Assembly (NCBI RefSeq): GCF_000027005.1
Contig: NC_012964.1
Location: 930,001-994,000 of the forward strand
DNA from: Komagataella phaffii GS115
Lineage: Eukaryota; Ascomycota; Pichiomycetes; Pichiales; Pichiaceae
Length of the DNA: 64,000 bases
Direction of reading: 5' to 3'
A program made the position numbers and the translations under genes. Each line of letters opens with the position of its first letter. Position 1 is the first letter of the stretch. The notes beneath the pieces were generated by a model. The model was given only the letters and a program-made list of their open reading frames with translations, was not told the origin of the DNA and did no database searches. Below are positions 8,232 through 17,618 of the stretch, piece by piece.

Positions 8232-10616
8232 TTAAAGTCTTTTGGGGGCCGGCTCAGATGAAACATGTCCTGCCATGTTTAGATCAGCAGGAACTAGTAA
8301 GTCACTCCAAAACTCATCGCTGAGAGCCCAGTATGACATTTCCAAACTTTTGTCCGACTGCGTCCCTGAGGGATCTTGATCAAATGAATTGATATCATTG
8401 CTGTTGAAAAGCTTCTGAAAGTCTGTTGGTTTGTTTGTATCAGTTTCTTCAGTATAGTTTTTATTTAGATCGTGCATCTCTGCAGCGTTCGAAAGAATTT
8501 CCAACGGAGAACCCGGGTGGTATCCTTGAGATTGAGTTCTTGGTGCCCATGTAGTTGGAGACGTCAGATATGCCCTATTAGGAGCTTCAGTATGCTGCTC
8601 AACTTGATTGGTAGTGACTTCAGGAGTATACCGTTCATGTAACGGCTCCTGCTGATCTGGCTCTTGTTTCTGGTGCCCAACATTAGAGGCCATTTGCAGG
8701 CTCAGCTTCATTTGCCTCCAATTGGTAACCTGTGAAATCGAAGTCTTGAGAAACAGCGCAATAATTAACACCTGCTTACCCAAAAAGACATTACCTGGAT
8801 GCTCACGAGCACTATTAACCACCACTTCAGTGAATCGCTTAATCTCATAAAGATACTCCTTAGGAACAATTCCAATATTGGAAAGGGATGGAATGCAGAA
8901 CGTCAAGTATCTCAACCTGAGTAACATACCAGAAGTGTAAATGACTCTTGAAGAGTAGAATAATGGCAAGACTGCCACGTCCTCTGGGGCAAGGGAACAA
9001 AATAGTCGAATAGCCGAAAAACATGATTGAGCGCAAAGATCGATGCTATTCACAACATAATGGGGTAACTGTGTTGAACCTTGGACCAAGGAGTGGATAG
9101 TCGCAAATTTCTGTAGCTCTGGCTCGTATAAATATGCCTGCACACTGTAGTAATAAATTCCAAGATAAGGATCATTATTGATCTTTAGTTTAATCTGGTT
9201 TAACTCTAATTGCACCTGGTTAATTGTGTACCGTATTCTTGAAGAAGAGCATTCAGACGATATAGGATCCTCATGGGAATGAATTGCATGATATATTTTT
9301 TCTAGAATGTGGTTCAATCTCCCATAGAGGGAAATGTACCTATACTTGGATTCATTAGATGACTCAAGCAATGCACAAGATTGTTCCAAATATTCAGACC
9401 AAACAACTCTAATTGGCCTCCTAAGGAACAATGATGTACAGACAGAGGTGGAAAAAACCATTAGTAACAGAGCTCTGCATTCTATCGTATCGTTCTCGCT
9501 TAGTCTTTGGGACTTCTTGACAATACCTTCCTCTCCACTGAAAAAATAACTTGCCAAGTTGGTTAACCCTAAATCTGAGACCATTACCTCACACAAAGAG
9601 TTAAAGATGTGATATCGTCTATGATCAAACAGTTCCGGTGTATTGTACCAAATGTTCAGTAACAATAGTGATTTCAACAACTCTAATGTCTTCTTTCCAA
9701 TAATTAAAATTTCCGCCGTAATGGCTTGGATAGCTAATTGATCCAAGTACATTTGTTTCTGATCGACACTTTTTGAAACACACATAGAAGTTATCGACAT
9801 TACAGTGATAAACAGAATAGGCTGCTCATTCATAAACTCGTCTATGGACGCAAAAAACGGTATGTCAACAAACGGAAACTTCTTGTGCAATTTTGTGTTA
9901 AAGACATGCAGTCTCTCTTCAGCCTCTTCGATAGTTAATATGCCCAGTTTGATAACATTGTATTTTTCCTTGCTATACCTATTCTCCAGGTAGCTTGTCC
10001 GAGTGTCAGCAAGAGAACGCACTTCAGAAATCTTTTGTCGATCCACAGCATTATATATATCATCCAGTAAATTGAGCTCGTCTTGATAGGCTCCTTCGGG
10101 ATTCAGATAGACTTTTTGCTGCTGGGGGATATAGTTTTGCGATGCTGCTGAAGAGTTATCACTGTGAACACTTGCGTTGCCAAATTGCTGAGGTGAATTT
10201 ATGGGATAAACTTGCGGTATCGACCCGGTATTTCCTGGGTGATAGCCCAGTTTGCTATTAATGGCCTTTTGCTTCCGTAGTTCATTCTCCAGAAAGATTA
10301 CTTTTTTTTCTAAATCTGTGGTGGAAGTCGATGGTTTATCAACTTTTTTGGTTTTCTTTTTTCTTAGTTGACTAACATCAATTTTGCACTCTCTTTTGGC
10401 CTTTTCACACCGAATACAGGGACCTCCAGGATCGTTCACATCTACCGGAACGCATTTGACTTTGAGGGAATGACATGACTTGCAGGCAACAGCTCTTCTC
10501 TTGAGGGCGGAACCTGAAAGATTTCCTTTTGTATCTGAAGTCGTCCCATTCAGAGTAGGAGACTTTATTTCCGGAGTTTCTGAGGAACTATGATAGGTGT
10601 CCTCTACGTTTGACAT
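8232..10616 (-). CDS. WAR1: War1-like Zn(2)Cys(6) transcription factor of the weak-acid response
   Basis: The 794-residue protein starts at the ATG 10614-10616; a frame extended six codons upstream begins with GTG and was not used. The Zn2Cys6 cluster is ACKSCHSLKVKC...PCIRCEKAKREC at about 43-77, followed by a basic RKKKTKK linker and a short coiled coil. Several blocks match my recollection of War1: the CCHSLK-type zinc cluster, a RYHIFN segment in the middle region, the SRVIYTSGMLLRLRY segment, and a C-terminal acidic SDEFWSDLL like the NDEFWTDLF end of War1. In yeast War1 activates PDR12 under sorbate or benzoate stress. Targets here are not known. Another fungal zinc-cluster factor remains possible but less likely. 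Confidence 0.78.
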   Translation of the reverse strand: MSNVEDTYHSSSETPEIKSPTLNGTTSDTKGNLSGSALKRRAVACKSCHSLKVKCVPVDVNDPGGPCIRCEKAKRECKIDVSQLRKKKTKKVDKPSTSTTDLEKKVIFLENELRKQKAINSKLGYHPGNTGSIPQVYPINSPQQFGNASVHSDNSSAASQNYIPQQQKVYLNPEGAYQDELNLLDDIYNAVDRQKISEVRSLADTRTSYLENRYSKEKYNVIKLGILTIEEAEERLHVFNTKLHKKFPFVDIPFFASIDEFMNEQPILFITVMSITSMCVSKSVDQKQMYLDQLAIQAITAEILIIGKKTLELLKSLLLLNIWYNTPELFDHRRYHIFNSLCEVMVSDLGLTNLASYFFSGEEGIVKKSQRLSENDTIECRALLLMVFSTSVCTSLFLRRPIRVVWSEYLEQSCALLESSNESKYRYISLYGRLNHILEKIYHAIHSHEDPISSECSSSRIRYTINQVQLELNQIKLKINNDPYLGIYYYSVQAYLYEPELQKFATIHSLVQGSTQLPHYVVNSIDLCAQSCFSAIRLFCSLAPEDVAVLPLFYSSRVIYTSGMLLRLRYLTFCIPSLSNIGIVPKEYLYEIKRFTEVVVNSAREHPGNVFLGKQVLIIALFLKTSISQVTNWRQMKLSLQMASNVGHQKQEPDQQEPLHERYTPEVTTNQVEQHTEAPNRAYLTSPTTWAPRTQSQGYHPGSPLEILSNAAEMHDLNKNYTEETDTNKPTDFQKLFNSNDINSFDQDPSGTQSDKSLEMSYWALSDEFWSDLLVPADLNMAGHVSSEPAPKRL

Positions 10617-10738
10617 GTCCTGCCCTCTTGTCACCTATACGAAAAATATTGAGTGCAGGTTCCAGGTCCTGGGATGGGACTCTCGCGGGCATGGGGGGTA
10701 GAAAAAAAAATGGAATGGAAAGGGCCATCTATGGGGTA

Positions 10739-10743
10739 AGGGG
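10739..10743 (+). promoter_or_regulatory. Possible STRE (AGGGG) upstream of WAR1
   Basis: AGGGG lies in a purine-rich stretch about 125 bp upstream of the WAR1 ATG. It matches the five-base stress-response element bound by Msn2/Msn4 in yeast. A single pentamer occurs often by chance, so this is weak evidence of stress control. Confidence 0.2.
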
Positions 10744-10882
10744 TAACGAGAAAAAATCACTTACAGCAAGTATGAGAAGGCCATCGTTTGGGGAATAATG
10801 GTGGAAAATTCCCCATTCGTCGGGCTGCTACTGTGCTTTTCTTAGGAAGCTGAAATAAAACTTATATTAATATCTTAAATGC

Positions 10883-12427
10883 CTAACTTGTCTCCTCTGC
10901 AAGTTTGGCAAGCTTTCTAGACCTGTCAAAGTATAAATTGGGATGTGTGATCAAAGACAGGTCAAACTTTGTCTTTTGAGTCGCTATTTCAATCTCCTTT
11001 TTGTGCGTAAGCTCAAATACCTTGGTACAGGCGTTAGTGTAATCTCCTCTGGATGAATTGTCAACTATCGTGTTCACATCAAATTGATCTGTAATTCCCA
11101 TCTTATTCAACTCCATAGTCAGCTTCTCAGATGTAAGATCTCTGTATGGACATCCATGATATTCATCCCTGGAAGGACTTGCTTTGGAAAGAATTTGGTG
11201 ACAATCCCAGGGCTTGTAGTTAATTCTACCACCTTCCAAACCATAATTGTGCCTAAAGTTATACCTGTACTCTTTGTTAAATTGCTCAAGATTCATTGGA
11301 CCCTTAGTGAAATTAAACGACCAAAACTTCAAAGCTTCATCCACACTCAGTCCTATACCTTTCAAAAATAGAGAGAGCTGCTGTCTACCCAGATACTTCA
11401 AGTGGTGCTCTTGACTAAGTCCCTTCATTAACTGAGACATACATAGTGGGTAATGCTGAGAGACAGATTTGCTCTGTACGGTCTCGGCATTGATGTCACC
11501 AACGTCAGCATCACCATCTTTGAAATCTGATTGGTATTCGTTGGCGATATATCCCTTGGATATGTGATTAAGGACAGGAAGTAGACGGTCGTCTTCATCC
11601 AGTTTTGGAATCGAACGCACGGTGATCTGTAGGGATTCGGCCAACTGGCTAACGAATTGATTAGCTATGAGGGACAGCTGTTGGAATTGAGGAACGTAGC
11701 CAAAGCCTTTATGCATAAATATAGAGTGAGAACTAACCAGGTCTGGAATGAACTCAAATGGTACTTTTAAGAACTGTTCTTTGGCACAAAATGCTCGTAC
11801 TGAATCATTTGTGACCATGACGTTAGTCTCTTGGGATAAGATTCCACGGATAGGAACAGTACAAGCTGCCAGCAGCTGCTCAAAATGCGTCTGTTTTTCT
11901 TCCTCGTTCACAGCTTCCCATGGGAGATGCAATCCATTGATAAATTGCTTCTGTTCTTGAGACGATAACATCTTGTATCTGAGCTTGAAAAGCGTGCTTT
12001 CCGCCCGAACGAATCTGTTTCTGAGATCTTCTGATCTACAAAAAGCTAGTCGAAGAATATAGTGGGAATAATGATCTTTCCTTCTTTCGGCAACGAGTTG
12101 GTTGACGTCTTTAGTGTTGGTGGACAAAGGTAAATGCTTCTCTAATATCGGTTTTATACTTGATTCCAACTCCTTCATTGTTTTGTTTCTCAAATGACTG
12201 GATTCAATTTCTATCAACACCTTCAAACGATCCAAAGCCCACTTTTCAAACTCGTCTAGTGTTATCTCTTCAAATGGTGGAACTGAATAGAAGCTGAGCC
12301 TATTGGAGTAAACGGTCTCCAGAAGCTCTTTACTCTTCAAACCCGCATTTCCAGCATAGATATGGGAGCCCTTTGAATCTTCAAAGTTTCTTCTCCCCAG
12401 AGTTCTTCTTTTCGTTTGTCTGAACAT
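10883..12427 (-). CDS. PRI2: DNA primase large subunit
   Basis: The 514-residue protein starts MFRQTKRRTLGRRNF, close to the yeast Pri2 N-terminus MFRQSKRR. It continues with LSFYSVPPFEEITLDEFEKWA, which matches the Pri2 block LSFYDLPP. Four cysteines that would bind the 4Fe-4S cluster of the C-terminal domain are visible at C329 (PLCMSQL), C409 (PWDCHQI), C426 (HGCPYRD) and C467 (NACTKVF). Their spacing is like yeast C336, C417, C434 and C474. Pri2 works with Pri1 and DNA polymerase alpha to make RNA primers in the nucleus. An ACGCGT box lies 76 bp upstream, as expected for a G1/S gene. Confidence 0.96.
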   Translation of the reverse strand: MFRQTKRRTLGRRNFEDSKGSHIYAGNAGLKSKELLETVYSNRLSFYSVPPFEEITLDEFEKWALDRLKVLIEIESSHLRNKTMKELESSIKPILEKHLPLSTNTKDVNQLVAERRKDHYSHYILRLAFCRSEDLRNRFVRAESTLFKLRYKMLSSQEQKQFINGLHLPWEAVNEEEKQTHFEQLLAACTVPIRGILSQETNVMVTNDSVRAFCAKEQFLKVPFEFIPDLVSSHSIFMHKGFGYVPQFQQLSLIANQFVSQLAESLQITVRSIPKLDEDDRLLPVLNHISKGYIANEYQSDFKDGDADVGDINAETVQSKSVSQHYPLCMSQLMKGLSQEHHLKYLGRQQLSLFLKGIGLSVDEALKFWSFNFTKGPMNLEQFNKEYRYNFRHNYGLEGGRINYKPWDCHQILSKASPSRDEYHGCPYRDLTSEKLTMELNKMGITDQFDVNTIVDNSSRGDYTNACTKVFELTHKKEIEIATQKTKFDLSLITHPNLYFDRSRKLAKLAEETS

Positions 12428-12502
12428 GAACGACGAAGGTTGTTTGGGTGGTAAGGTGTGATATTTTGGTACTAAACGCGCTTTCGTAAGATTTCTCCCA
12501 AG

Positions 12503-12508
12503 ACGCGT
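12503..12508. promoter_or_regulatory. MluI cell-cycle box (MCB) of PRI2
   Basis: ACGCGT, the exact Mbp1/Swi6 (MBF) target hexamer, lies 76 bp upstream of the PRI2 ATG. A second ACGCGC-like copy is at 12475-12480. DNA-replication genes of budding yeasts, including primase subunits, are classic MBF targets. The motif is seen directly; binding is inferred. Confidence 0.65.
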
Positions 12509-12531
12509 ACCAAGTGTTCAGGCAAGTATAT

Positions 12532-12545
12532 GTATTACGTAATAC
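12532..12545. promoter_or_regulatory. 14-bp palindrome containing TTACGTAA (Yap/bZIP-type site)
   Basis: GTATTACGTAATAC is a perfect 14-bp palindrome about 105 bp upstream of the PRI2 ATG. Its core TTACGTAA matches the Yap-family bZIP response element. Whether it acts on PRI2 is unknown. Confidence 0.35.
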
Positions 12546-13470
12546 GACTTACTATAGATTTTCGGAGAATGCCTCCAAGTTTTCTGTAATACAGGAATGG
12601 GATAGTCAAGCTGAGCCTTTTTATGCCAATCTCACACCATAGGTGGGATCTGTCCACTCTTTTTGATCAAGGAATTATCACTTCAACACTGCCATTGATG
12701 ATAATTTCGGTCTTTGGTTTTCTCTACCATTACAGTGCTTTCAAGCAAATGCATTGCAGGAGCCAAGTATCAATCTTTGGTATCAAAGGCTTGTGAGACT
12801 CTGTGAATTGTTTTGGAAATCAAATTGCCATGCAGCCTTGTTCGTTGACGATTTAGATCATGTCGCCTAGCATATCTTGTCAAAATATGAAGATTTCAGT
12901 ATACACTCTGTCTTATAAACGATGATTTGAGGCAGCTTTAAAAATACCATTTGAAGTGAACAAATATTAAAAAGAAGAACCATTGAATGTTTTCAATTCA
13001 ATAGGGCTTCAACCTTACCAGTTCTTTGAGAAGAACGTATGTGGCCTTCAGGTTCACGTTCAGTCATGGCTTCAAATTGCTTCAAAATGAAACCACTGGA
13101 CTGGGAACATAACTTGCAAGGAACGAAGTATGGCAACCTTTGGGCTGTTTTCTCTAACACAGTCCTCTAATGCCATGAACGAAGAAACAGAAGAATCGAT
13201 CCATAGAACGACTTTCAGAAAGCGATCTCTACAAAACTGGAGAAACCCAAAGATCTATCAAAGTTGATAACCTGTCACTTTCAAATTTTCATGGGATGAT
13301 GAAACCATTGCTGCGCTCTGAATCCTACAAGGCAAGGCATCCTTCGACTCCTCCCCTTCAGTGCCCATTCCTGTAACCAGTAAATACCTTCGAGCAATTG
13401 CCAGTAGCTTTTCTGCTATGCTTGTTCACTTTTTTGTTTTTATTGTTCCCTAAAAGGAAATTCATCTCTA

Positions 13471-13476
13471 TCGCGT
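13471..13476. promoter_or_regulatory. MCB-like WCGCGW site upstream of the sirtuin gene
   Basis: TCGCGT (ACGCGA on the other strand) fits the relaxed MBF consensus WCGCGW. It lies 67 bp upstream of the ATG at 13543. S. cerevisiae HST3 and HST4 are cell-cycle regulated, so periodic control is plausible but inferred. Confidence 0.35.
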
Positions 13477-13542
13477 TTCAACCTCCAACATCAAACCAAA
13501 TTGTCCAACTCAATACAGCTTCACGACAATAACCACCTCCTC

Positions 13543-14928
13543 ATGAGAACACTCCTTCTGGACCCGGAGGACCGAGAGGACAAGCTGTGTCTGTCCATGA
13601 TTAACCAGAAGGTTTCCAAGTCCAAGAAAATGCTCTGCTTGACAGGCGCTGGAATATCTTGTAACGCTGGGATCCCAGATTTCCGCTCCAACAAGGGTTT
13701 ATACAACCTTGTGAAGCAAGAGAACAAAGGAGTCAAAAGCTTGAACAAAGGGCAGGATCTGTTTGACATATCTTTGTTTCGACAAGAAGAAACGATTCAG
13801 ATTTTCAACCGTTTTATGCATTCATTATATGAGCACTCCCGCCAAATTCAGCCCACAGATACACATTTGTTTATAAAACATTTATACGAGAGGAAAAAGC
13901 TAATAAGGTGCTACACACAGAACATTGATGGGCTTGAAAGGAAACTGGGGCTGGTCACAGACAATACTAATGAACTCAAATGGAAAGACTTACAGATAGT
14001 CCAGTTACACGGAGATTTACACAAACTGTCTTGTACTAATTGCTCTAACAAATTCTCCTGGAATCTAGAATACGAAACTCTTCTTCATAATGGAGAGTCT
14101 CCCGAATGTCCCAAATGTTTGGAGTTTTACTTTGCAAGGTTAAGCCAAGGAAAGAGACTCAGCAGCATTAACATAGGAATCCTCAGACCCAACATCATAC
14201 TCTATGGTGAAAATAATGAGTACAGCGAATACTTAGTCAGAGGATTCAACCAAGACTTAAACAAAAGACCCAACATTTTGTTGATTTTTGGCACCTCATT
14301 GAAGGTCAATGGTGTTCAAAGTCTGGTTAAAAAGATAGCCAAAAATCTTCACGAAGATGATAGCAAGGGAATAGTAATCTATATCAATAAGACCCCACTG
14401 AACAGCTCTTGGAACTCTATAGTGGATTTCCACATTCAAGCAGATTGTGACGAATGGGTCCAACATCTTAGAGCAAATTTTCCAGATTTGTTTTTAACTC
14501 AGTCTCAACTGGATCTTAGGAAGAATAAAAAGAAAAGAAGCATCATCAAAGAGGAGAATAACTGCACCACAGGCGATATATCGTTAACACCTCCAGTGAC
14601 TCCGACAAAAGTTAAGTCGGAAAATGCAAGATTAACTAACCTGAAACCATCTGATAATATACAAGAATACATTAGCTTACTAGACGATACAGATCAAGGT
14701 GAGCTTACCGATGAAGATGGAGAAAACAGCAACTTACTACCCTCCCCTATGAATTCCATGAACTCGATGACCGAACAAAATACAAATATAAAGCAAGAAA
14801 CGAATCCTATCACAGTCCAATCCAAACGCATAAAACCCACTGTTGGTTCCACGAGGCGTGTACTCAAAGCTAGAAATATCCCCCGGAGGAAAAACAAGAT
14901 TCCACAGGCAGAGACTATTGCAATATAA
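13543..14928 (+). CDS. HST3/HST4: Hst3/Hst4-type nuclear sirtuin (histone H3 K56 deacetylase)
   Basis: The 461-residue protein begins at the first in-frame ATG; a TTG-led extension of 14 codons was discarded. The sirtuin core is complete. It has GAGIS (35-39), IPDFRS (44-49), TQNIDGLE, the catalytic histidine H156 in HGD, and zinc cysteines C164, C167, C189 and C192. An ILRPNIILYGE and FGTSLKVNG nucleotide-binding half follows. The FDISLF block after the DFRS motif and a long Ser/Lys-rich tail fit the Hst3/Hst4 branch rather than Sir2/Hst1 or Hst2. In yeast these NAD-dependent enzymes remove H3 K56 acetylation after S phase. Which of the two paralogues it corresponds to cannot be decided, and there may be only one in this lineage. 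Confidence 0.88.
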   Translation: MRTLLLDPEDREDKLCLSMINQKVSKSKKMLCLTGAGISCNAGIPDFRSNKGLYNLVKQENKGVKSLNKGQDLFDISLFRQEETIQIFNRFMHSLYEHSRQIQPTDTHLFIKHLYERKKLIRCYTQNIDGLERKLGLVTDNTNELKWKDLQIVQLHGDLHKLSCTNCSNKFSWNLEYETLLHNGESPECPKCLEFYFARLSQGKRLSSINIGILRPNIILYGENNEYSEYLVRGFNQDLNKRPNILLIFGTSLKVNGVQSLVKKIAKNLHEDDSKGIVIYINKTPLNSSWNSIVDFHIQADCDEWVQHLRANFPDLFLTQSQLDLRKNKKKRSIIKEENNCTTGDISLTPPVTPTKVKSENARLTNLKPSDNIQEYISLLDDTDQGELTDEDGENSNLLPSPMNSMNSMTEQNTNIKQETNPITVQSKRIKPTVGSTRRVLKARNIPRRKNKIPQAETIAI

Positions 14929-15055
14929 GTAGGTGGCCCACCATGATTTATTGGGGGCCAAACAATATAGTTACTTACATAAGCAATGATTCACCGCGAA
15001 CATCTATGTAGAATTTATTTGATCTTATCTCTCCACTCTTTCCATAGAAGGAGCA

Positions 15056-15568
15056 ATGTCTGCCCAGTCTACAACTGCCAAGCTATTATATAACTCCAGC
15101 CATTCAGTGCTAAACTTGCAACCGTTGAGTCATAAATATGGCAGGAAGTTCCATGCGTTTCTTGAAACAGAGGGACTGAAAACTGAGCAAAAAGATCCCG
15201 ATGAGTTTTCTACCAAATACTGCAAACATTGTCACAACCTATTTATCCCTGGATTGACATGTAGTATACGAATCGTATACAAAAAGAGTGCTGAAAGGAA
15301 TCGAAAGAGGAAGAGAGAATTGACCCATGAATGTTTAAACTGCGGATTTATTAGACCTTATGCCATTCTCCAGGAACAACCTAAGCTGGAAATTGAGGAT
15401 GAAGACGACGATGAACCAAAACAGCACAAGTTGTCTCTTCTGTCAAGTAAAACTGGATCAATGAAAAAGAAAAAGAAGTTGAGCAACTTGGAAGAAATGT
15501 TGCAAGCTAAAAGGCAAGCAGAACGCAAAAAATCCCTGAGTTTGAAAGAGTTTATGCAAAACTTCTAG
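15056..15568 (+). CDS. SNM1: RNase MRP protein subunit Snm1
   Basis: The 170-residue protein has a zinc-ribbon of the Rpr2/Rpp21/Snm1 family. The first pair is C-K-H-C at about 56-59, followed by a LFIPG turn, and the second pair is C-L-N-C near 98-101. The tail LSNLEEMLQ...KKSLSLKEFM resembles the end of S. cerevisiae Snm1 (LNSLTNLLS, SSSLSLESFM). That favours Snm1 over the RNase P subunit Rpr2. Snm1 is specific to RNase MRP, which processes pre-rRNA at site A3 and degrades some mRNAs in the nucleolus. It lies 127 bp downstream of the sirtuin gene on the same strand. Confidence 0.85.
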   Translation: MSAQSTTAKLLYNSSHSVLNLQPLSHKYGRKFHAFLETEGLKTEQKDPDEFSTKYCKHCHNLFIPGLTCSIRIVYKKSAERNRKRKRELTHECLNCGFIRPYAILQEQPKLEIEDEDDDEPKQHKLSLLSSKTGSMKKKKKLSNLEEMLQAKRQAERKKSLSLKEFMQNF

Positions 15569-15601
15569 TTATTCAAATTTTACAACTCCAATGCTTTCAT
15601 T

Positions 15602-17137
15602 TTATGTGGACGGTGTGCTATCAAGAACAAAATCTCGCTTACATGTCCTTATCCATCGTCTTCTTCGGTATTCCTTTCCAGTAGATTCGTAACAGTTGGA
15701 AAGCTTCTTCAAAGTACTCAGGGAGTCTTTTTTATCATAACACCATTTACCATCATCATCGATAGACAGCACGCCCTGAAGATAGTTTTGATGGACCCAT
15801 CCGGTAGGACTTAGATCCAAAGTCCACCCATGAATATTTGTTTGTCTTGAAACATCAGTTTCATCACTGGTAGTCGAAGAGTCAGGATTCACAGAGGAAG
15901 ATGGGGCATCTTGCAGGTCAAATTTCCATCCGATGGGAGGCATTATACTTTGTAATGATAAACATCCTTTAATACTTTTTTCGTTATCTCTTCTAGTGGA
16001 GTTGATGGCAAAAGGATCGTTACAATAGCACAGCAGTTTCCATTCATTAGTATCCTCATCTAAAGTCTGCAATTCAAAAATCTCTATCTCTCTTATCTCA
16101 TTCTGATCAGAGTCAACTCTGTTCGAAAACTCGTTTTTCAGACGAGTTTCCACCTTATTGGACATTGTTTGTAGTTTCAACCTGTACTCTTCTGAATACA
16201 ATAGAGCCAAAAACTGATCCAAGTTCTCTGGATGTAGTAAGACCATCAATCCCCAAATTCCCACCAATAGTGTGAACTTGGCAGTAAAGCTCAATATTTC
16301 CAGGGGGATGATATTCACACTGGTGAACACTATGGTTGCCAGAGCAAAGAGAGCCAGAAACACAAAATTGGATACAGCATCGTCTTTGAAGTAGAAAAAC
16401 TCCAGGTTTATCGAGTTGATGAAATCGAAAGTGATTACATACAGCAACATGCGGTTCTGTAGGTCTGTCAAATTCACCACAAATTCTCTGGACAAATCGG
16501 GAACTGGTTTGGGGAGAGTTATATCTTTCACTGGCTCACCATACGCGGGGATTGGGTTTGATTCCAAAAGCTGATTCTTCTCCGGAGGATGCCTTTTCAA
16601 GTATGCAGGTACCATTATCCCTGATAGAATATAGAACATAGGAAAGACAGTCAGTAGCGTGGGCTTGAGAATCAACAGTGATGCAATTAGCAGGACACTC
16701 AATGTGTAGTACGGTCGTTTCCAATTTATGATACAAACAACCTCGTCAATCAGGATAAAAGGAATTGACAGCCTTGAGTTCAATTGTATGAAGTTCTTCG
16801 TCATGATATTAACCGAGAGGGGTGGCCTGGACTGTTGATTCTGTAGTCTTTCTTGTAGTTGTTCTTGATATGTTTCGTCGGTGTAAGCCGTTGGAAGTGC
16901 CATTGATATGATTCTCTCTACAAACTTGTCCATTAGAGCACTGTTAGACGTAATTGAACTTGAAGATGAGTCCTTTGGTTGGTCTGAAGTTAACCCGAAG
17001 AGCTCTGTGAACATGGTTTTGGTGGAGGAGTCTGCCATGGTAGCATAATCTGTCCACTTCTTGTCCTGTATGGATTCCGATGTGTTCATAGAGTCCTTCA
17101 TCGGATGAGTTGTTGAGATCAAGGATTTGTTAACCAT
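15602..17137 (-). CDS. PEX30/PEX31: Pex30/Pex31-type peroxin with dysferlin domain
   Basis: The 511-residue membrane protein has an N-terminal reticulon-like hydrophobic region at about 125-190 and a second at about 240-315. A C-terminal dysferlin-type domain follows. Its DysF signals are IEIFELQTLDEDTNEWK, GWKFDL, GWTLDLSPTGWVHQ and the final RRRRWIRTCKRDF. Yeast Pex30/31 proteins sit in the ER, shape membranes and control peroxisome number and size. Methylotrophic yeasts carry both Pex30 and Pex31; which paralogue this is cannot be settled here. It is convergent with SNM1 (33 bp between stops) and divergent from BUB3. Confidence 0.85.
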   Translation of the reverse strand: MVNKSLISTTHPMKDSMNTSESIQDKKWTDYATMADSSTKTMFTELFGLTSDQPKDSSSSSITSNSALMDKFVERIISMALPTAYTDETYQEQLQERLQNQQSRPPLSVNIMTKNFIQLNSRLSIPFILIDEVVCIINWKRPYYTLSVLLIASLLILKPTLLTVFPMFYILSGIMVPAYLKRHPPEKNQLLESNPIPAYGEPVKDITLPKPVPDLSREFVVNLTDLQNRMLLYVITFDFINSINLEFFYFKDDAVSNFVFLALFALATIVFTSVNIIPLEILSFTAKFTLLVGIWGLMVLLHPENLDQFLALLYSEEYRLKLQTMSNKVETRLKNEFSNRVDSDQNEIREIEIFELQTLDEDTNEWKLLCYCNDPFAINSTRRDNEKSIKGCLSLQSIMPPIGWKFDLQDAPSSSVNPDSSTTSDETDVSRQTNIHGWTLDLSPTGWVHQNYLQGVLSIDDDGKWCYDKKDSLSTLKKLSNCYESTGKEYRRRRWIRTCKRDFVLDSTPST

Positions 17138-17618
17138 AGAAGGAAAGTCAAGGAGATGATTTGATTTTAGCGATTGCTGGAGGCATGTGATAGCGGTAAC
17201 AGAGATAGGGAGAGCCTAGGCCGGAAAAATAGGTTAGCGCAGGGCGGGCAAGCTCAAAGAAAGTTGGAGGCGTAGCAGAATGATTACACGGATCGTTAGA
17301 GAAATTGTCACGGAAGCTAGCCTAGAGTGGTCTAGTCACCAGTTTCTTCATACCTCGGTGATGACAATCAAAGGAAGAGTATTAAGTAATCATTTTCAAC
17401 TCATCGTGACTAGCGATAGAGGTCAATCAGACCAGTTCATTACTATTTAGTCAGTCATGAAAGTCCATGGTGAAATCTCTACAAAGATCTCGTTATCGGT
17501 TACAATTAATCCAAGTAGGTTCCACTTATTTCAGTCCCTCTGCTTTCCTATGATACCCACGCCTTTTGCTGGAGAAAACTTGTTCGCGCGATGGCTATCA
17601 GAAACCAGTTAACCTCTC
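17138..17618. other. Divergent promoter region PEX30/31-BUB3
   Basis: These 481 bp separate the start codons of the peroxin (minus) and BUB3 (plus). No ORF or RNA gene was seen. No strong palindromic site was recognised. Confidence 0.5.

Larger units (their letters stand above)
12428..13542. other. 1.1 kb divergent region between PRI2 and the sirtuin, no ORF seen
   Basis: This is one of the longest gene-free stretches in the window. It serves as divergent promoter DNA for PRI2 and the Hst3/4-like gene, with cell-cycle-box-like sites at both ends. No reading frame of note, tRNA or recognised snoRNA was found. Scattered TGATGA and CTGA words occur, but none were paired convincingly at C/D-box spacing. 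An unannotated noncoding RNA cannot be excluded. Confidence 0.5.
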
